Below are positions 4,874 to 5,427 of a DNA stretch of 5,427 bases, piece after piece. Within the stretch, counting starts at the first letter, position 1. Each line of letters begins with the position of its first letter. Source of the DNA: Actinomycetes bacterium (GTDB lineage Bacteria > Actinomycetota > Acidimicrobiia > Acidimicrobiales > Palsa-688). Where the stretch lies: positions 1-5,427 of the forward strand of contig JAJZWW010000242.1 of the NCBI GenBank assembly GCA_021846485.1, given 5' to 3'. The position numbers were made by a program, and so were the translations under genes. The notes under the pieces were generated by a model. The model was not told the DNA's origin and ran no database searches. It was given only the letters and a program-made list of their open reading frames with translations.

Positions 4874-4900
4874 GGGCGGGCCGTGACCCTTGGGGGTGCG

Positions 4901-5427
4901 GTGATCTCGATCCGGCGGATCAGCCTGGGCGGCGGGTTCCGGTACCTGATGGAGTCGGTGGCCGCCGGTGACGGTGCGGCGGAGCGTTCCGGGGGCCTGG
5001 CCCGCTACTACGCCACCTCGGGGACCCCGCCGGGGATCTGGGCGGGTGCCGGTCTGGCCGACTTGGGCGACGGGAGCGGCCTCCCGGCGGGTGGGAGGGT
5101 GGCCGAGGAGCAGCTGCGGGCGATGCTGGGGGAGCTGGCCGACCCGGTGAGCGGGGTGTCGAGGTCGGGCAGGGCGACCGTCCCGGGTGCCAGGCTACCC
5201 GTCGCCGGGTTCGACTTGACCTTCTCGCCGCCGAAGTCGGTGTCGGTGGCGTGGGCGCTGGCCGACGAGGGGACCAAGGCGGTGATCTACGCCTGCCACC
5301 GGGAGGCGATCGAGCTGGTGCTCGCCTGGGCGGAGGCGGAGGTGTTCCACTCTCGCTCAGGGGCCGGCGGGATCGTCGAGGAGGACATCGGCGGGGTGGT
5401 CGCCGCCAGCTTCACCCATTGGGCCAG
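4901..5427 (+). CDS. MobF/TrwC-family conjugative relaxase, N-terminal part (3' truncated by window edge)
   Basis: The frame runs open from GTG at 4901 to the window end (175 residues). The protein begins VISIRRISLGGGFRYLMESV. It then shows LARYYATSGTPPG with the tandem Tyr pair Y36-Y37 expected for the nicking tyrosines, VAGFDLTFSPPKSVSVAWALAD (101-122), EVFHSRSGAGGIVEEDIGGVVAASFTHW (147-174) and H173. H173 is probably the first of the three metal-binding His; the other two would lie past the edge. This is the TrwC relaxase domain as found in actinobacterial mobile elements. It nicks oriT, stays covalently attached to the 5' end and pilots the strand into the recipient. MobF proteins usually continue with a helicase domain, which cannot be checked here. 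GGGGG at 4892-4896 is a modest ribosome-binding site. Intact catalytic motifs argue against a decayed remnant. Confidence 0.93.
   Translation, partial: MISIRRISLGGGFRYLMESVAAGDGAAERSGGLARYYATSGTPPGIWAGAGLADLGDGSGLPAGGRVAEEQLRAMLGELADPVSGVSRSGRATVPGARLPVAGFDLTFSPPKSVSVAWALADEGTKAVIYACHREAIELVLAWAEAEVFHSRSGAGGIVEEDIGGVVAASFTHWA

Noticed and set aside
4769..4885. CACGGCCC (4769-4776) with GGGCCGTG (4878-4885) as element ends or a stem
   Set aside because: Eight GC-rich bases pairing across about 100 nt are likely by chance at this composition.

Overview
The window is uniformly very GC-rich, with GTG/TTG starts, GTGA stop-start overlaps, TANNNT -10 hexamers placed right before GTG starts, and protein families typical of Actinomycetota: a DUF5919-type protein, a short HD protein, an actinobacterial-style GNAT enzyme and a MobF/TrwC relaxase. 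An actinobacterium is the best guess, perhaps of a non-Streptomyces lineage such as Acidimicrobiia. The species cannot be read from the sequence.

Layout. (1) 2-589 (+): 3' part of a DUF5919-type protein, cut by the window edge. (2) 571-1601 (-): an HD-domain protein followed by ispF (MEP isoprenoid pathway), joined by a GTGA overlap; ispF converges on gene 1 with a 19-bp 3' overlap. (3) 1660-2139 (+): a small P-loop kinase-like NTPase, divergent from the HD gene. (4) 2150-2973 (-): two unrecognised genes joined by a second GTGA overlap, the upstream one with a very strong Shine-Dalgarno. (5) 3081-3855 (+): a GNAT acetyltransferase with an apparent frameshift near 3162, exactly at a small hairpin. 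(6) 3856-4100: intergenic, with a well-formed promoter followed by a strong intrinsic terminator in the leader of the next gene. (7) 4101-4745 (+): a NYN/LabA PIN-like nuclease-family protein with distinctly less GC-biased codons. (8) 4746-4900: intergenic, with a hairpin and one copy of a shared repeat. (9) 4901-5427 (+): N-terminal part of a MobF/TrwC relaxase, running off the window.

The left ~3.9 kb looks like ordinary chromosome (metabolic and small accessory genes in short operons). The right ~1.3 kb looks like part of a conjugative or mobilizable element; the transition is somewhere between 3856 and 4900. The most unusual signal is a 23-bp perfect repeat (28 bp with one mismatch) in inverted orientation at 3019-3041 and 4831-4853. 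Each copy lies about 45-47 bp upstream of a GTG start and has the same orientation relative to that start, although the two downstream genes are unrelated. The second notable signal is the NYN-gene leader, where a terminator hairpin and a Shine-Dalgarno-sequestering helix compete for the same bases.
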